A DNA stretch of 64,000 bases, taken from positions 112,003,401-112,067,400 of the forward strand of contig CM035806.1 of assembly GCA_020466095.1 (NCBI GenBank). The letters are read 5' to 3'. The position numbers and the translations under genes were made by a program. Positions 1 to 10,194 of the stretch are shown here, one piece after another. The notes under the pieces were generated by a model. The model had not been told where the DNA came from. It searched no databases and saw only the letters and a list, made by a program, of their open reading frames with translations. Every line of letters begins with the position of its first letter. Within the stretch, counting starts at the first letter, position 1. The stretch is from Chlorops oryzae (Eukaryota > Arthropoda > Insecta > Diptera > Chloropidae).

Positions 1-35
1 CTAGTCTACACAGGGTAGGTATGCCTTACGCTACA
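1..35 (-). repeat. Element B 3' LTR, partial (window edge)
   Basis: These 35 bases match 18346-18380 with three mismatches, reading TGTAGCGTAAGG on the minus strand. They are the first bases of the 3' LTR; the rest is outside the window. Confidence 0.8.
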
Positions 36-50
36 TATACACTACATATA

Positions 51-61
51 CCCCCTTTTTT
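51..61 (-). other. Element B polypurine tract
   Basis: On the minus strand this reads A-run then GGGGG and lies about 15 bases before the 3' LTR start, the normal place for the plus-strand primer tract. Confidence 0.55.
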
Positions 62-134
62 AATTTTTTACTTCACAATTCAATATTTCAACATTAATGG
101 TAAGTATGTGTAATGTGTGTAATGGTTATTTGTT

Positions 135-1405
135 CTAATTGCTCGTTTTCCTTTCACGTAGGTTATATCTTTTGATTTTTAAGTTTTCATCGTCATTTTT
201 GTTTTCATTTTCCTCAATAATTTCAGTGTTCGTTAATTTTTCGGCATTTTCATTAATATTAATTTCATTACATTCTTGTACAGCAATTTTTGGTTTCAAT
301 ACATTAGATATTTGTAATTTATCATATGGATTTAATATGTCGAAACCATCGGTTTCTTTATAATCTCCCGAGCAGAAAAGTATTTGATTAGCATGTCGTT
401 TCCAAAGTTTTTCATTACTGGTTTTTACAATAAATGTTTGTTTTCCAATTTTTTTGAATATTACAGCTTTTTTCCAAAAAATTTTTCCTGGAGTTGAATA
501 ATCTCGTACAATCACTGAATCGTTTACTTTAAAACGATTCTGATTTGAACCTTTATAATATTGTTTTTGTTTTTCCTGTTGGTTTAGTGATTTTGTTTCA
601 ATTTCTTCTTTTGTTTGCTCATTGACTTTTCTTCTTGGATTAAGTATATCCAGTCTTGTTCTCAATTTCCTATTAAAAAATAAATATGCTGGGGAAACTC
701 CCGTGCTAACATGGACGGTGTTACGATAATCCAATAAGAAACGACAAAGATTGCTATTGAATTCTGACACTGGTTTGTTATGCATATTGCGCTTTAGTGC
801 AATTTTGATCGTTTTCACTGTGTTTTCAGCTTGACCATTTGATGCAGGGTGCCCCACCGCTGATGTCAAATGTTCTATCTTATTTATTTTTAAAAAATTT
901 TCGAACTCTTTCGAGACGAAAGCCGTTCCATTGTCAGATACTATCGTTTTCGGTAGTCCGAAACGCGCGAACACATCTCTTAAAACTGCAATCACTGCTC
1001 GACTTGTAGTGTTTTTTCCCATGTCTATACATTCAGCCCATTTAGAGGTGCTGTCTATTACTACTAGACAAAAGCGATTCATAAAAGGGCCAAAGAAGTC
1101 AACGTGTATTCTCGACCAAATTTTCTTCAGTCCTTTCCCATGGAATTAACTCTTGCTTTGCTGGGTTTTGCCTTGTTAAAAGGCAAGGCTCACAGCCTTT
1201 TACAACTTGTTCTAAATCCTGACTTTGCCGTGGCCACCAACAACATTCTCTGGCCATTGCTTTCATTTTAACAATGCCCATATGTGACTCATGTAAAAAT
1301 TTCACTATCTCTGAATGCAGTTCGCTTGGAATGACTATCCTATATCCCCAAAATAAACAGTCGTTTTCTTCTAGTAGTTCAAACCTTTTTGTAAAAAATG
1401 GTAAC
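135..1405 (-). pseudogene. Element B pol, 3' part: integrase
   Basis: The upstream segment (1405 to about 1120) encodes the integrase zinc-binding domain, with H...H and CEPC cysteines. The downstream segment (1082-135) carries the integrase core, with IDSTSKW and SDNGTAF motifs, then GHPASNGQAENT with the catalytic Glu, and ends in a basic tail. The two segments are in different frames: an indel near 1115-1135 breaks the reading frame just before the first catalytic Asp region (IHVDFFGPF, readable in the second frame). Upstream it was contiguous with the piece at 15416-18131 before element A inserted. The copy cannot make a full integrase. Confidence 0.85.
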
Positions 1406-1409
1406 AGTT

Positions 1410-1826
1410 TGTTGTGAGCATGCAAACATACAGCAGATTCGAGGGCTTACTGTTTGCATTAAGCTCAGCAACGAATACGGGGCAACGCAAAATGCACCCG
1501 TAAGCAGACACGGAAAGAACTGGGTCAAGACGACACACGCGGAAATGAAGAAAGAAGCGAGAATGCAGAGTGCAAGTGGAATGCACAAGAAGACCGCTGA
1601 TGCAGCAGAAGAAGAGACTGCAGCAGAGTTCGCAGCGGCGAACCTAGTTGTAAGTTATAAGTAGAGGTGAAGTTTTTAGAATTAATTAATCAAGTTTTGT
1701 GTTGGGATTTCGTGGTAACGGTCTTTAACTTCGTTGTAACCAAATTGAAAGTAAAAATACAGAAATAAAGAAATAAATGAAAATATAAAAGACATATCCT
1801 CATTTTTTATGTTGATCGGAAACTAA
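1410..1826 (+). repeat. Element A 5' LTR
   Basis: The copy begins TGTTGTGAGC and is identical by eye to 14998-15412, with no indel. A TATAA at 1656-1660 could serve as core promoter; AATAAA occurs at 1764-1769 and 1772-1777. Similarity between the copies ends near 1826, yet the PBS starts only at 1851, preceded by TTACA. The true U5 end may therefore be 1850, with the 3' copy missing about 24 bases. Confidence 0.9.
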
Positions 1827-1850
1827 AACGGTACGAGGAAACCATTACAT

Positions 1851-1862
1851 TGGCGCAGCCGG
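1851..1862 (+). other. Element A primer binding site (tRNA-Ser-like)
   Basis: TGGCGCAGCCGG follows the 5' LTR. It closely resembles the tRNA-Ser primer site TGGCGCAGTCGG of the 17.6/297 group of Drosophila errantiviruses. The family comparison is from memory. Confidence 0.75.
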
Positions 1863-2427
1863 TAGTCCAGAAAGTGCGGTTTCTGGAAAGGAAAATAAAA
1901 AGAACCAAAAAACACTCCCAAGATCCTTTAAATAAAAAAAAAAATTTATACAAGATACAGACTTGAAATTGATTGTTTTAAAGAAAATTCTTAGTGTTTA
2001 ATGAAATCTTAGCCCCCACGAAAATTTGTGCAAAATCTTTTGGTTAAAAAAGGAAGTGTGTTAAAGGCAGTTTTTCTTCATCTTTAACAATAAATCTCAT
2101 AAAAAAAAAAAAAAAAAAAAAAATAAGAAAGAAAAAAAAATATATATTATATAAATATATTAAAAGGAAAAAAGGGAAAAAGTACAAAATAAAAGAACAA
2201 TTGAAAACAAAGTGAACAAGTGACAAAATATATAAAAGGAAACAGAAATTGTAAAATAATTGAGAATTCCTTGAATATTGAATAATATTTGAATAATTGA
2301 ATTCCTTCCAAGTGTGCACGTGTCTAGTGACAACTTTAGAAGCAAGTAAAACAAAATCCAAATCGTTACATCATCGTTATAAAATCTTAGGAGCATGCAG
2401 ACAACGGAAAAAACAACGAGCAGGGCG

Positions 2428-2439
2428 ATGGCGAAATGG
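2428..2439 (+). CDS. Four-codon leader exon with splice donor
   Basis: ATG GCG AAA TGG is followed directly by GTGAGT (2440-2445), a near-consensus splice donor. If the RNA is not spliced, this frame stops three codons later and is only a seven-codon upstream ORF. If the donor is used, the exon would supply the start codon and first four residues to a downstream frame. Candidate acceptors at 4292, 10194 and 11358 all follow in phase 0. Env and ORF3 have no good start of their own near their 5' ends, which makes this exon the likely start of both. This is inferred from the sequence and not shown experimentally. Confidence 0.6.
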
Positions 2440-4292
2440 GTGAGTGCCTAAAAGTTGTAAAATTTTTTTTATATATTTTATTGTGCGTTACAAAATATAA
2501 TTGTTTTTATTAACCATAAAGTGTTGGTGAGATATAAAAAGGGGACCCTTGCGAACTTTCGGAGAACTGGGAAAGTATCAGGCTCTTGTGGATAGACGGA
2601 CCAGGATCCGTGGAGAGTGGAACAGAGTTAATTAGTGACGGTTGGTGGATCGTACCCTCGGGCAACGACAGCAACCGAACAGAGTAGAGAGGAGTGGCGA
2701 GATTACTACTCATCCAAGGGCAAGTGTCCGCCAGACTCCTCGCCATAGTGCAGGAATAGGGAAATTTCTGGGATTGGGATTGAAAATACGCCAGGAGTTA
2801 CAAGAGACCTGATCGTCAATATCGGTTATTTCATAAAGGTGCAGTCAAATAGCGATACAGTTGGCGCCGACTGACCCACCCGGAACTGCTTGCAGTTTTA
2901 AAAATATGACAATGTCACAAACCGACTAGGTGGATCCTTCATGTCTGGCTGTATAAATCTTTGACGTACCGAGGGAAAGATAATACGTTTAGCGAGCATT
3001 CCCGGATGTGCGCTGTTCATAATATCTGCCACAAATAACTGGGGGAAAAAGGAAAAATGAGAAAGAATATTTTGGTAAATATTTTATTTATATTATATTT
3101 TATTTAACATTGGTATTCGACTGACTTTCAGTGGATGCGAAACAAGGCTCAAAGCTTTTTATAAAGGAGTTATCCTGAAAATTTTTGAAGTACGACGTGC
3201 GAAAAAATAAAGAGTTCAGTTGAAGCGGAACCTTGCAGGTTTTAAAAAATTGGTAAACAAAAACCGAAAAAGCCGAACTCAAAAATTCGTAATTCATACC
3301 GCAAAAACAATTAATATAACTCAAACAAAGTTAAATTTGCCCGAAGACGTTTGTTAACGTATTCGGCCGATTTTTCTTTGATAAAGTTTTAATCCTTGAA
3401 GTAGGAATAATATTTTGTCTCCTGCCTTGCGAGCTTTATCCCTTGTGAAAAATAAGAAATTTTTAACTATCTTGAATTGAATAAACGCATTTGTTTAACT
3501 GACCTACAACGTACGTACATAGTCATCTACCTACATATCTATGTATGTAATTTTTACAATTGATTTTTAACTTCCTAACAAGCTTGTTTTAACTATAAAC
3601 CCAATTTTTCGTTCTTAGAACATGCGATTTCAATTACGCGAGAATAATATATAAACGTCCGAGATATTATTGTTTTTCCTCCATATAAAGAGCTGGACCA
3701 GAAGGCGCAGGCTGTCTTTGCAACGATTCAACTTTTTCGCTGCACTACTAGTGGAAGAAAATGCCATTAGTAGACGGGGTGTGAAGGCGAAGGAGTAAGC
3801 AAAGGCAGATACGCATTCGGTGAGCAATACTTATCGTTCTTAGAACATAGGTTAGAGAATATAGATTTTTGGACCTTTCACTGGCTAAAGCGCGCACTTG
3901 CACAAACATAGTAAGCATTTTCATTTCTTCGCTGCTATACTCGTTTCATATTAGTAAAGGGGTGTGAAATGAAAGAAGCAAAGCAATGTACAAATGCAAG
4001 CTCGATGAGCAGTGAAAGCCGACCAAAACCACAAATAAATTTTGTTGGAAATTTCTGATTGTTCGTACAATTCAAATAATTCGTTTGTTTAGATGCGAAT
4101 AAATTTGTCATTGAAACGGAACTTCGACAAAGACAAAGATAGATCGGCATTAAAGCAATGTGAAGTTTTGCAAATATTCCACTACACGCATGCATTTTTT
4201 TTTTTCTTTCCTCTTCTCACTCGAGAGATTGTAATTGCAAACGTTTTATGACATACAAAGGTCCCATTTCTTTGAACTGATGGGTACGACAG
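2440..4292 (+). other. Element A long 5' leader / candidate intron
   Basis: This 1.85-kb stretch lies between the leader donor and gag and has no convincing gene. A second PBS-like string, TGGCGCCGACTG, lies at 2862-2873. A pyrimidine-rich tract is at about 4195-4222, a CTGAT branch-site-like string at 4277-4281, and a candidate acceptor CAG ends at 4292, nine bases before the gag ATG and in frame with it. A 23-base A-run (2101-2123) lies just upstream of the donor. Many short upstream ATGs would hinder plain scanning to gag. Confidence 0.45.
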
Positions 4293-4301
4293 GGCGACTT
4301 A

Positions 4302-6383
4302 ATGGAGGAGAGTAAACACTATGTGGAGTCACTAGTTAGAGAAGCGAAAAGTTTTTCGGAGGACGTAGGAAAATTAAAGGAACTGTTGTGGGATTTAATT
4401 GTACAGAAAGACAATAATAAGGAATTCCTCGAACTAACTAAAAGTAGACTCAGAGAGAGCCAGGGCCGTGGACAGTCGGTTTTCAAAGAATTCGAGGTAT
4501 TAATTGAGGTATTGGCGGAGCTGAGTGAGTGCCAAGACCGGGTACATTCCGAGGCAGAATTAGAAAAATTTAAGAAACTGAATAATAGTTTGAAAGCCCA
4601 TGAGCGTAAATTGAGGGATGCACTGCGGAAATCAGACGAATGTCTAGTAGAATTGGAACAGGAGAATGAACATCTGAGACAGGCACTACGGCAGAGGTTT
4701 TCAGACGAACAATTGCAGCTAATAGTGGACAGTCAGAACGCAATAAAGAGTTACAAAGAAGAAGTCAAGAGTTTAAGAGAACAATTACGTGTGAGCAGGA
4801 AGGAAATAGATAGAATAACGAAATTTAAGTCAGTGAGTCTTCCCCGAGAAGAACAGGATACGCCTAGTGAAGATAGCGAAACCATTAGGGAGAATAAGAG
4901 AAGCCTCGCCCCGGGTAGTTCAGTTACTGTACGTCCTAGAAATACTTTAGAAAACATAGAAGAAGAGGCCATGGCTACCCACTCATCACCACTAGCAGGA
5001 AAAGGGAGCGGGGGAGATCGACCTCCAATGATTCCACCGCCACCACCTCCACCTTTAAACGCACCAGGCATAAATATGAGTGCGGGAGCCCTCCAATCAA
5101 GCACATCCGGTATAAATAAAAGTACGGGGGTTCTACAGGCAATGCGGGAACAGCTTGAAGGGGTATTTTCTGGAAGAAAAGAAGTAGAGAATGCCAGAGA
5201 GGCAAGGGATCAAGGACAACGAATGAATACTTTGTTATCGCCCATCAGCAGCCAATCAGAAAGAAGGGATGGCATGACGGGAGCCTCCATAATGAAGCTA
5301 GTGGAAACTTTCGTGCCACTATTTTCAGGGACACCCAGCCCGGAGCTACGGTCAGATGTGTCGAAATTCATTAGCGGATGCCAGTTCTTGGGGAACGAAT
5401 TAAGAAGAGAAGATACTGAGAGAGCGGTGCAGTATATAGTGAAACAAAGACTGCTAGGGGGGGCATACCAAAGGCTGGGTGCCAAACGATTTAGAAATAT
5501 CGATGAATTATGCGAATTAGTGAAGGATATTTACCTAAGGAGAAGAGACATAGAGGATATCCAGGAAGAGATGATGAATATGAAACAGGGGATGCGGGAG
5601 TCCGTGATTTTGTTTGGGATGAGAATTGAGAGTTTGCTAGACGAAGCGGAGACAGTAGTGCGAGATGCTTTGGGAGACATGGGCATGATGAAGTTCTTTA
5701 GGAAACTGGCAGTTAAGGCATTCGTGAAAGGAATGAGGGACCAATCTCTCCGCCACGTTTTCATTGGCCATGAGGAGGATTCAATAGGTCAGTTAGTGAG
5801 CTTAGTCCAACGGTCAACGATCCTGTTAGGAGAAAACGGGTCGAACACGAATTATACAGCTAACACGAGCTATACAGGACTTGGTGGGACGATGGGTTCC
5901 GTTCCAGAGGAGATAGTTGTAAACCACCCGGAACGCCCTTCGATACCCTGCAGTTTTTGTAAGAAATTGGGGCATTTCTATGTGAACTGCGAGGTACGAC
6001 TAAACACTCCTTACTGCAGACAGTGCAAGACATACGGACACGAAGAAACGAATGACTGTCACCAGCAGAAAAAATCCACCAGGGAGTCTGGGGAGCCGCA
6101 TACGAACCCTTTGCTTTGCACGTTCTGTAAAAGGGGGGGGCATATAGTAGATAAATGTTTCGAGCGACTGAAAACATTATTTTGTGAGCGTTGCCAGACA
6201 CCCGGACACGAACAGAATCGATTTTGTCGGGGACAAGCAGGCGGACAGATAGACGCGCAGCGCCCCAGTGACCGGCGGAACGTGTGCATGAGGTGCAATC
6301 AGCCAGGTCATTGGGCTAGGACGTGCCCTTTGGGTAATGCGACCCAATCGGGAAACGCGAGGGGGCCCAGCTCGAACCAATAA
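4302..6383 (+). CDS. gag: Element A Gag
   Basis: A 693-residue structural protein. The N-terminal 170 residues are charged and heptad-rich, predicting coiled coil. A proline run (about 245-252) follows. A capsid-like helical region lies at about 330-490. The nucleocapsid holds five zinc knuckles between residues 550 and about 675, alternating CX2CX4HX4C and CX2CX4HX5C; the first two and the next two look like a duplicated pair. The ATG at 4302 is chosen because it is the first in the open frame, although a spliced start upstream is possible. The last 30 bases carry the frameshift signal for pol. There is no internal stop, so the frame appears functional. Confidence 0.9.
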   Translation: MEESKHYVESLVREAKSFSEDVGKLKELLWDLIVQKDNNKEFLELTKSRLRESQGRGQSVFKEFEVLIEVLAELSECQDRVHSEAELEKFKKLNNSLKAHERKLRDALRKSDECLVELEQENEHLRQALRQRFSDEQLQLIVDSQNAIKSYKEEVKSLREQLRVSRKEIDRITKFKSVSLPREEQDTPSEDSETIRENKRSLAPGSSVTVRPRNTLENIEEEAMATHSSPLAGKGSGGDRPPMIPPPPPPPLNAPGINMSAGALQSSTSGINKSTGVLQAMREQLEGVFSGRKEVENAREARDQGQRMNTLLSPISSQSERRDGMTGASIMKLVETFVPLFSGTPSPELRSDVSKFISGCQFLGNELRREDTERAVQYIVKQRLLGGAYQRLGAKRFRNIDELCELVKDIYLRRRDIEDIQEEMMNMKQGMRESVILFGMRIESLLDEAETVVRDALGDMGMMKFFRKLAVKAFVKGMRDQSLRHVFIGHEEDSIGQLVSLVQRSTILLGENGSNTNYTANTSYTGLGGTMGSVPEEIVVNHPERPSIPCSFCKKLGHFYVNCEVRLNTPYCRQCKTYGHEETNDCHQQKKSTRESGEPHTNPLLCTFCKRGGHIVDKCFERLKTLFCERCQTPGHEQNRFCRGQAGGQIDAQRPSDRRNVCMRCNQPGHWARTCPLGNATQSGNARGPSSNQ

Positions 6384-6389
6384 GCTGGG
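6350..6389 (+). promoter_or_regulatory. -1 ribosomal frameshift signal of element A
   Basis: GGGAAAC at 6350-6356 is in the Gag frame as G-GGA-AAC, the canonical X-XXY-YYZ phasing. After a nine-base spacer, CCCAGCT (6366-6372) pairs perfectly with AGCTGGG (6383-6389) across a ten-base loop. The pol frame opens at 6338, after a TAA at 6335, so the shift must occur in the 6338-6383 overlap, exactly where this signal lies. Pol is in -1 relative to Gag, as required. Confidence 0.85.
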
Positions 6390-9300
6390 GTACCCCAAAT
6401 TTTAGAGAAATAGGAAACTTTGAGACTACCAAAGAAGAAAAACAGAAAAGAGTTAGATTTAGAGAAGACGTAGAAGTGAATATCATAAGCCGGTACATAT
6501 CCGGAGGGGGGAGATTACGACTACGGGGGAAAATGGCTGGAGTGTCGGCAGCATACGCAAAGAAGGTTCGAGAGAGAGAGTCGGAGGGGGAAATAACAGA
6601 AAGAGGACCTATAGCTTCGGTAGGAGTTGGAGAGTCAACTGTTGGGGAAGATATTTTTATTAGGATACCCTGTGAGCAGGCAGTTAATGGAGAAATACTG
6701 CTGCTAGTAGATACAGGCGCGGATACGAGTTTAGTGAAGCAAGGAGTATTGCGTCGGGGAGTAAAGTTAGATTCAAGTGTGAGGAAGTGGCTCACTGGAG
6801 CATTTGGAGGGGGAGTGACCACGGAAGGGAGAGTACAGATTCGACACGCGGACACTAGTTTACAGTTCAATTTGCACGTAGTGAGTGGAGATGAAGGTTT
6901 ACCCGCAGATGGACTGCTGGGGAGGGACGTTTTATGGCATGGAGCCACCATAGACACTCGACGGGGGATTCTTGTTTTAGACTCGCCAAGGGGAGGCGAG
7001 ATAACTTTTAAATTAACAAATAGGCGCAGGGAGAATAGAATAGGCATAGTAGAACAAATAAAAATGCCAGCTAGGACCACGGGCGTGGTAAAAATACGCG
7101 TGGATTCGTCCGACGGCAATATTGTAATACACAAGAAGGAGCTAGAGACAAACTTGTTTTTAGGAGAAGTACTCACGTCTGTTAGTAGTGGGATAGCGTA
7201 CGCACCAATTTTGAACGCCCAGGACACAGCAGTGTTAGTAAAACCTGTAGAGATTAGGTTCACACCGGCAGAACAGTTCCACGAAGTAACGGCCGGCGGT
7301 TCTGATAAGAATGCCGAAACGGAAAATAGGATAAACGAAATCATGCGTGTGTTACAAATAGACCCCAACTTGACCGCAGAAGAACGGCATTCTATAGAGA
7401 ATGTCGTAAAAAATTTTAGTGACGTTTTCCAAATAGAAGGGGAGGCCCTCACTTATACAGATGTATTAACACACGATATCCCTATCGGGCCAGGGGTAGC
7501 TCCTATTAACAGAAGACAATATAGATTACCGGAAGCCCACAGAGAGGAAATTAATAGGCAGGTTCAGGACTTATTAGACCAGGACATAATAGTGCCCAGC
7601 ACCTCGCCTTGGAACTCTCCAATCATACTGGTGCCCAAGAAATCGGCGGATAGCACCATCAAAAAATGGAGATTAGTAGTCGATTTCAGGCAATTAAACG
7701 AGGTTACCTTGAAAACGGTGTTCCCCATTCCAAGGATTGACGAAATTTTAGACCAATTAGGACGAAGTAGGTATTTTTCTACCCTCGATCTGGCCAGCGG
7801 TTACCACCAAGTCTTGGTGGACGACAGAGATAGGGAGAAAACCGCGTTCAGCACGGGCACGGGACATTACGAGTTTAAGCGTATGCCGTTTGGCCTTACA
7901 GGGGCCCCAGCAACCTTTCAACGGATTATGAATAGTGTGTTAACAGGATTACAGGGAATTGATTGCTTTGTATATTTAGACGACATCGTCGTTTATGGTA
8001 GAAATCTAGCTCAGCATGAGGAGAGACTGTCGCGGGTTCTGCAGGCCTTGCGGGTCAGCCGTCTGAAACTGAAAACAGAGAAATGCCATTTCCTACGTAA
8101 AGAGGTAGTCTATTTGGGCCATCATTGCTCGGAAAAGGGGGTGTCGCCAGATCCAGGTAGGGCCGAGTGCGTCAAAAACATGCCAGCTCCCCGCAATGTA
8201 AAAGAGCTCCAGGGGGTCCTCGGCCTTATAAACTACTATCGAAAATTCATTCCCAGTGCTGCCCGACTTATGCTGCCAATGACGAAACTTCTGCGGAAGG
8301 GTGCCAAATTTAAGTGGACGGTGGAGTGCCAGACCGCACTGGATTGCCTAAAGGAGGCCATAATTAATCCACCGGTACTCCGCTATGTCGATTTCTCTAA
8401 ACCAATTCGTCTAACGACAGATGCCAGTGGTGGCGCGTTAGGGGCAGTATTGTCTCAAGAGGAAGGGGAGGATGAATTTCCTCTATATTTCGCAAGTAGA
8501 GGTTTAAGCGAGACTGAGCTCCGCTATTCGACAATTGAGCGAGAATTTTTGGCAATTGTATGGGCCACCAAAGTATTTAGGTCCTATTTATTGGGTAGAA
8601 ATTTTACAGTGGTGACGGACCACAAGCCTCTAAAGGGGATAGCGAATTTAAAAGACCAAACTTCCCGTTTAGCTAGGTTCCGCCACAAACTTTCTGAATT
8701 TGATTTCAAAATAGTTTACAAACCTGGAAAGGAGAACTTAAACGCTGACGCGTTAAGTAGAATTCCCCAGGATTCACGTGCAACTACTGTTAACGTAATA
8801 ACCAGGGCTCAAGCAAGGGACGTCCAAACTAAGGAGTCAGAGACCGGAGTCCATCCAGTGGGCAAAGAGCCCCCCAACGGGTCCGCTAATGAGAATAGAA
8901 AAAGGGCAAAATTAATTGTCGAAAATCAGGTCCAATTCCTCGAGGACCGGGATCAGATAAAAGAAGTATTGAAACAATTCCACGACTCCCCATTGGGAGG
9001 GCACCGAGGAGTCACTGGTACGTGGCATCGAATTCGGCGCCAATATCGCTGGGTTAGAATGAGGAGCGAAATTCGCGATTATATCAGGGCCTGCCCCAAA
9101 TGTCAGAAAAATAAATCAGGTACCGAGGAAAGGGCTCCCATGCAGATAACAGACACATCCACGCTCCCTTTCGAGAAGGTCTTCATGGACATAGTCGGGC
9201 CGCTACCAGTAACAAGTAGTGGGAAGAAATACATCCTGACCTTCCAGGATGACGTGTCAAAGTACATGGCATGTGTAGCTTTAGAGGACGCAGAAGCATC

Positions 9301-10030
9301 CACGGTGGCCCAAGCATTTTTTTCCGAAATTATCGCACGGTTTGGCATTCCAAGAAAATTGGTTACCGACAATGGTACCAACTTCATGTCGAATTTATTC
9401 AAAAGCGTTTGTAAGATTTTAGGTATAAAAAAATTACACACCAGTCCATATCACCCACAGGCGAACGGCGCTTTAGAGCGAAGCCACCGACCCCTAGCAG
9501 AATATCTGCGAAATTTTGTTAACGAAGACGGAACCAACTGGGACCAATGGCTGTGCTACGCAATGTATGTACACAACCACACCCGACATGCCGCCACTCA
9601 ACAAACACCGACCGGAATACTGTACGGATTTGACGTGGACATGCCGACAAACTTAACAAAAACAACAGAACCAATTTACAATTCCGAATATTACCCTGCC
9701 CTCATGAAGTATCAACTTCAACGATCACATGAGTTGGCCAAGGAGACCTTAGGAAAAGCTAAGGTCCTATCTAAAAAACGTTATGATCAAGGAACACGTT
9801 CTAAAACCTTTAAACAAGGTGACTACGTATTAATTAAAAACCATGCGAGAAAAAATAAGCTCTCCCAACTTTGGGAGGGGCCTTTCATAGTAATTGGGGT
9901 CCCGGGCCCCGTAAACGTAATTGTTAAAATACGCGGACGAGATAAAACCTATCACGTCAATTCGGTTAAACGTTTTGTACCAAAACCTAATAAAGGCGAC
10001 TCAGAGACGCTTGGGTCCTCATCACAATGA
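6356..10030 (+). CDS. pol: Element A Pol (protease, RT, RNase H, integrase)
   Basis: About 1,224 codons read after the -1 shift. The apparent first codon of the open frame after 6470 is GTG, so independent initiation is unlikely. The protease DTG is at 6710-6718. The reverse transcriptase has LVVDFRQLN and the YLDD catalytic box at 7973-7984. RNase H begins near TTDASGGALG. The integrase has an HHCC zinc domain (H..H, CPKC), then catalytic Asp at 9188, Asp at 9368 and Glu at 9476, giving D-D-35-E spacing. A GPY/F-like tail (LWEGPF) ends the protein. No stop interrupts it. Chromodomain features are not seen. This is a complete Ty3/gypsy polymerase and appears catalytically competent. Confidence 0.95.
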   Translation, partial: REGAQLEPISWGTPNFREIGNFETTKEEKQKRVRFREDVEVNIISRYISGGGRLRLRGKMAGVSAAYAKKVRERESEGEITERGPIASVGVGESTVGEDIFIRIPCEQAVNGEILLLVDTGADTSLVKQGVLRRGVKLDSSVRKWLTGAFGGGVTTEGRVQIRHADTSLQFNLHVVSGDEGLPADGLLGRDVLWHGATIDTRRGILVLDSPRGGEITFKLTNRRRENRIGIVEQIKMPARTTGVVKIRVDSSDGNIVIHKKELETNLFLGEVLTSVSSGIAYAPILNAQDTAVLVKPVEIRFTPAEQFHEVTAGGSDKNAETENRINEIMRVLQIDPNLTAEERHSIENVVKNFSDVFQIEGEALTYTDVLTHDIPIGPGVAPINRRQYRLPEAHREEINRQVQDLLDQDIIVPSTSPWNSPIILVPKKSADSTIKKWRLVVDFRQLNEVTLKTVFPIPRIDEILDQLGRSRYFSTLDLASGYHQVLVDDRDREKTAFSTGTGHYEFKRMPFGLTGAPATFQRIMNSVLTGLQGIDCFVYLDDIVVYGRNLAQHEERLSRVLQALRVSRLKLKTEKCHFLRKEVVYLGHHCSEKGVSPDPGRAECVKNMPAPRNVKELQGVLGLINYYRKFIPSAARLMLPMTKLLRKGAKFKWTVECQTALDCLKEAIINPPVLRYVDFSKPIRLTTDASGGALGAVLSQEEGEDEFPLYFASRGLSETELRYSTIEREFLAIVWATKVFRSYLLGRNFTVVTDHKPLKGIANLKDQTSRLARFRHKLSEFDFKIVYKPGKENLNADALSRIPQDSRATTVNVITRAQARDVQTKESETGVHPVGKEPPNGSANENRKRAKLIVENQVQFLEDRDQIKEVLKQFHDSPLGGHRGVTGTWHRIRRQYRWVRMRSEIRDYIRACPKCQKNKSGTEERAPMQITDTSTLPFEKVFMDIVGPLPVTSSGKKYILTFQDDVSKYMACVALEDAEASTVAQAFFSEIIARFGIPRKLVTDNGTNFMSNLFKSVCKILGIKKLHTSPYHPQANGALERSHRPLAEYLRNFVNEDGTNWDQWLCYAMYVHNHTRHAATQQTPTGILYGFDVDMPTNLTKTTEPIYNSEYYPALMKYQLQRSHELAKETLGKAKVLSKKRYDQGTRSKTFKQGDYVLIKNHARKNKLSQLWEGPFIVIGVPGPVNVIVKIRGRDKTYHVNSVKRFVPKPNKGDSETLGSSSQ

Positions 10031-10177
10031 CCCAAGGGCTCTCACGCATATCAAACGTCTAGTATAAGATTTCCCATATAACTACATAATTAATGAAAAA
10101 ACAGTATAATCGCTTATTTATCATAAACGGTGGTGGGTATACACACGTTGTAGTGATAGGAAATATATGACGAAAAA

Positions 10178-10194
10178 TTAACATTTATTTTCAG
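10178..10194 (+). promoter_or_regulatory. Candidate splice acceptor before ORF3
   Basis: A T-rich run ending in TTTTCAG at 10194 lies at the head of the ORF3 open frame. The following base begins a codon in frame with ORF3 and in phase 0 with the leader exon ending at 2439. Confidence 0.55.

Noticed and set aside
1402..1405. TAAC as target duplication of element A
   Set aside because: It repeats at 15412-15415, but using it requires LTR ends that do not match the inner LTR borders; kept as unresolved.
1371..1664. Frames of 69-88 codons inside the element A LTR
   Set aside because: Present in both LTRs only because the LTRs are identical; they overlap promoter-type sequence and one crosses the insertion junction.
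2044..2396. Open frames of 78-105 codons on the minus strand
   Set aside because: They are translations of A/T-rich low-complexity DNA (Phe/Leu/Ile-rich) without family resemblance.
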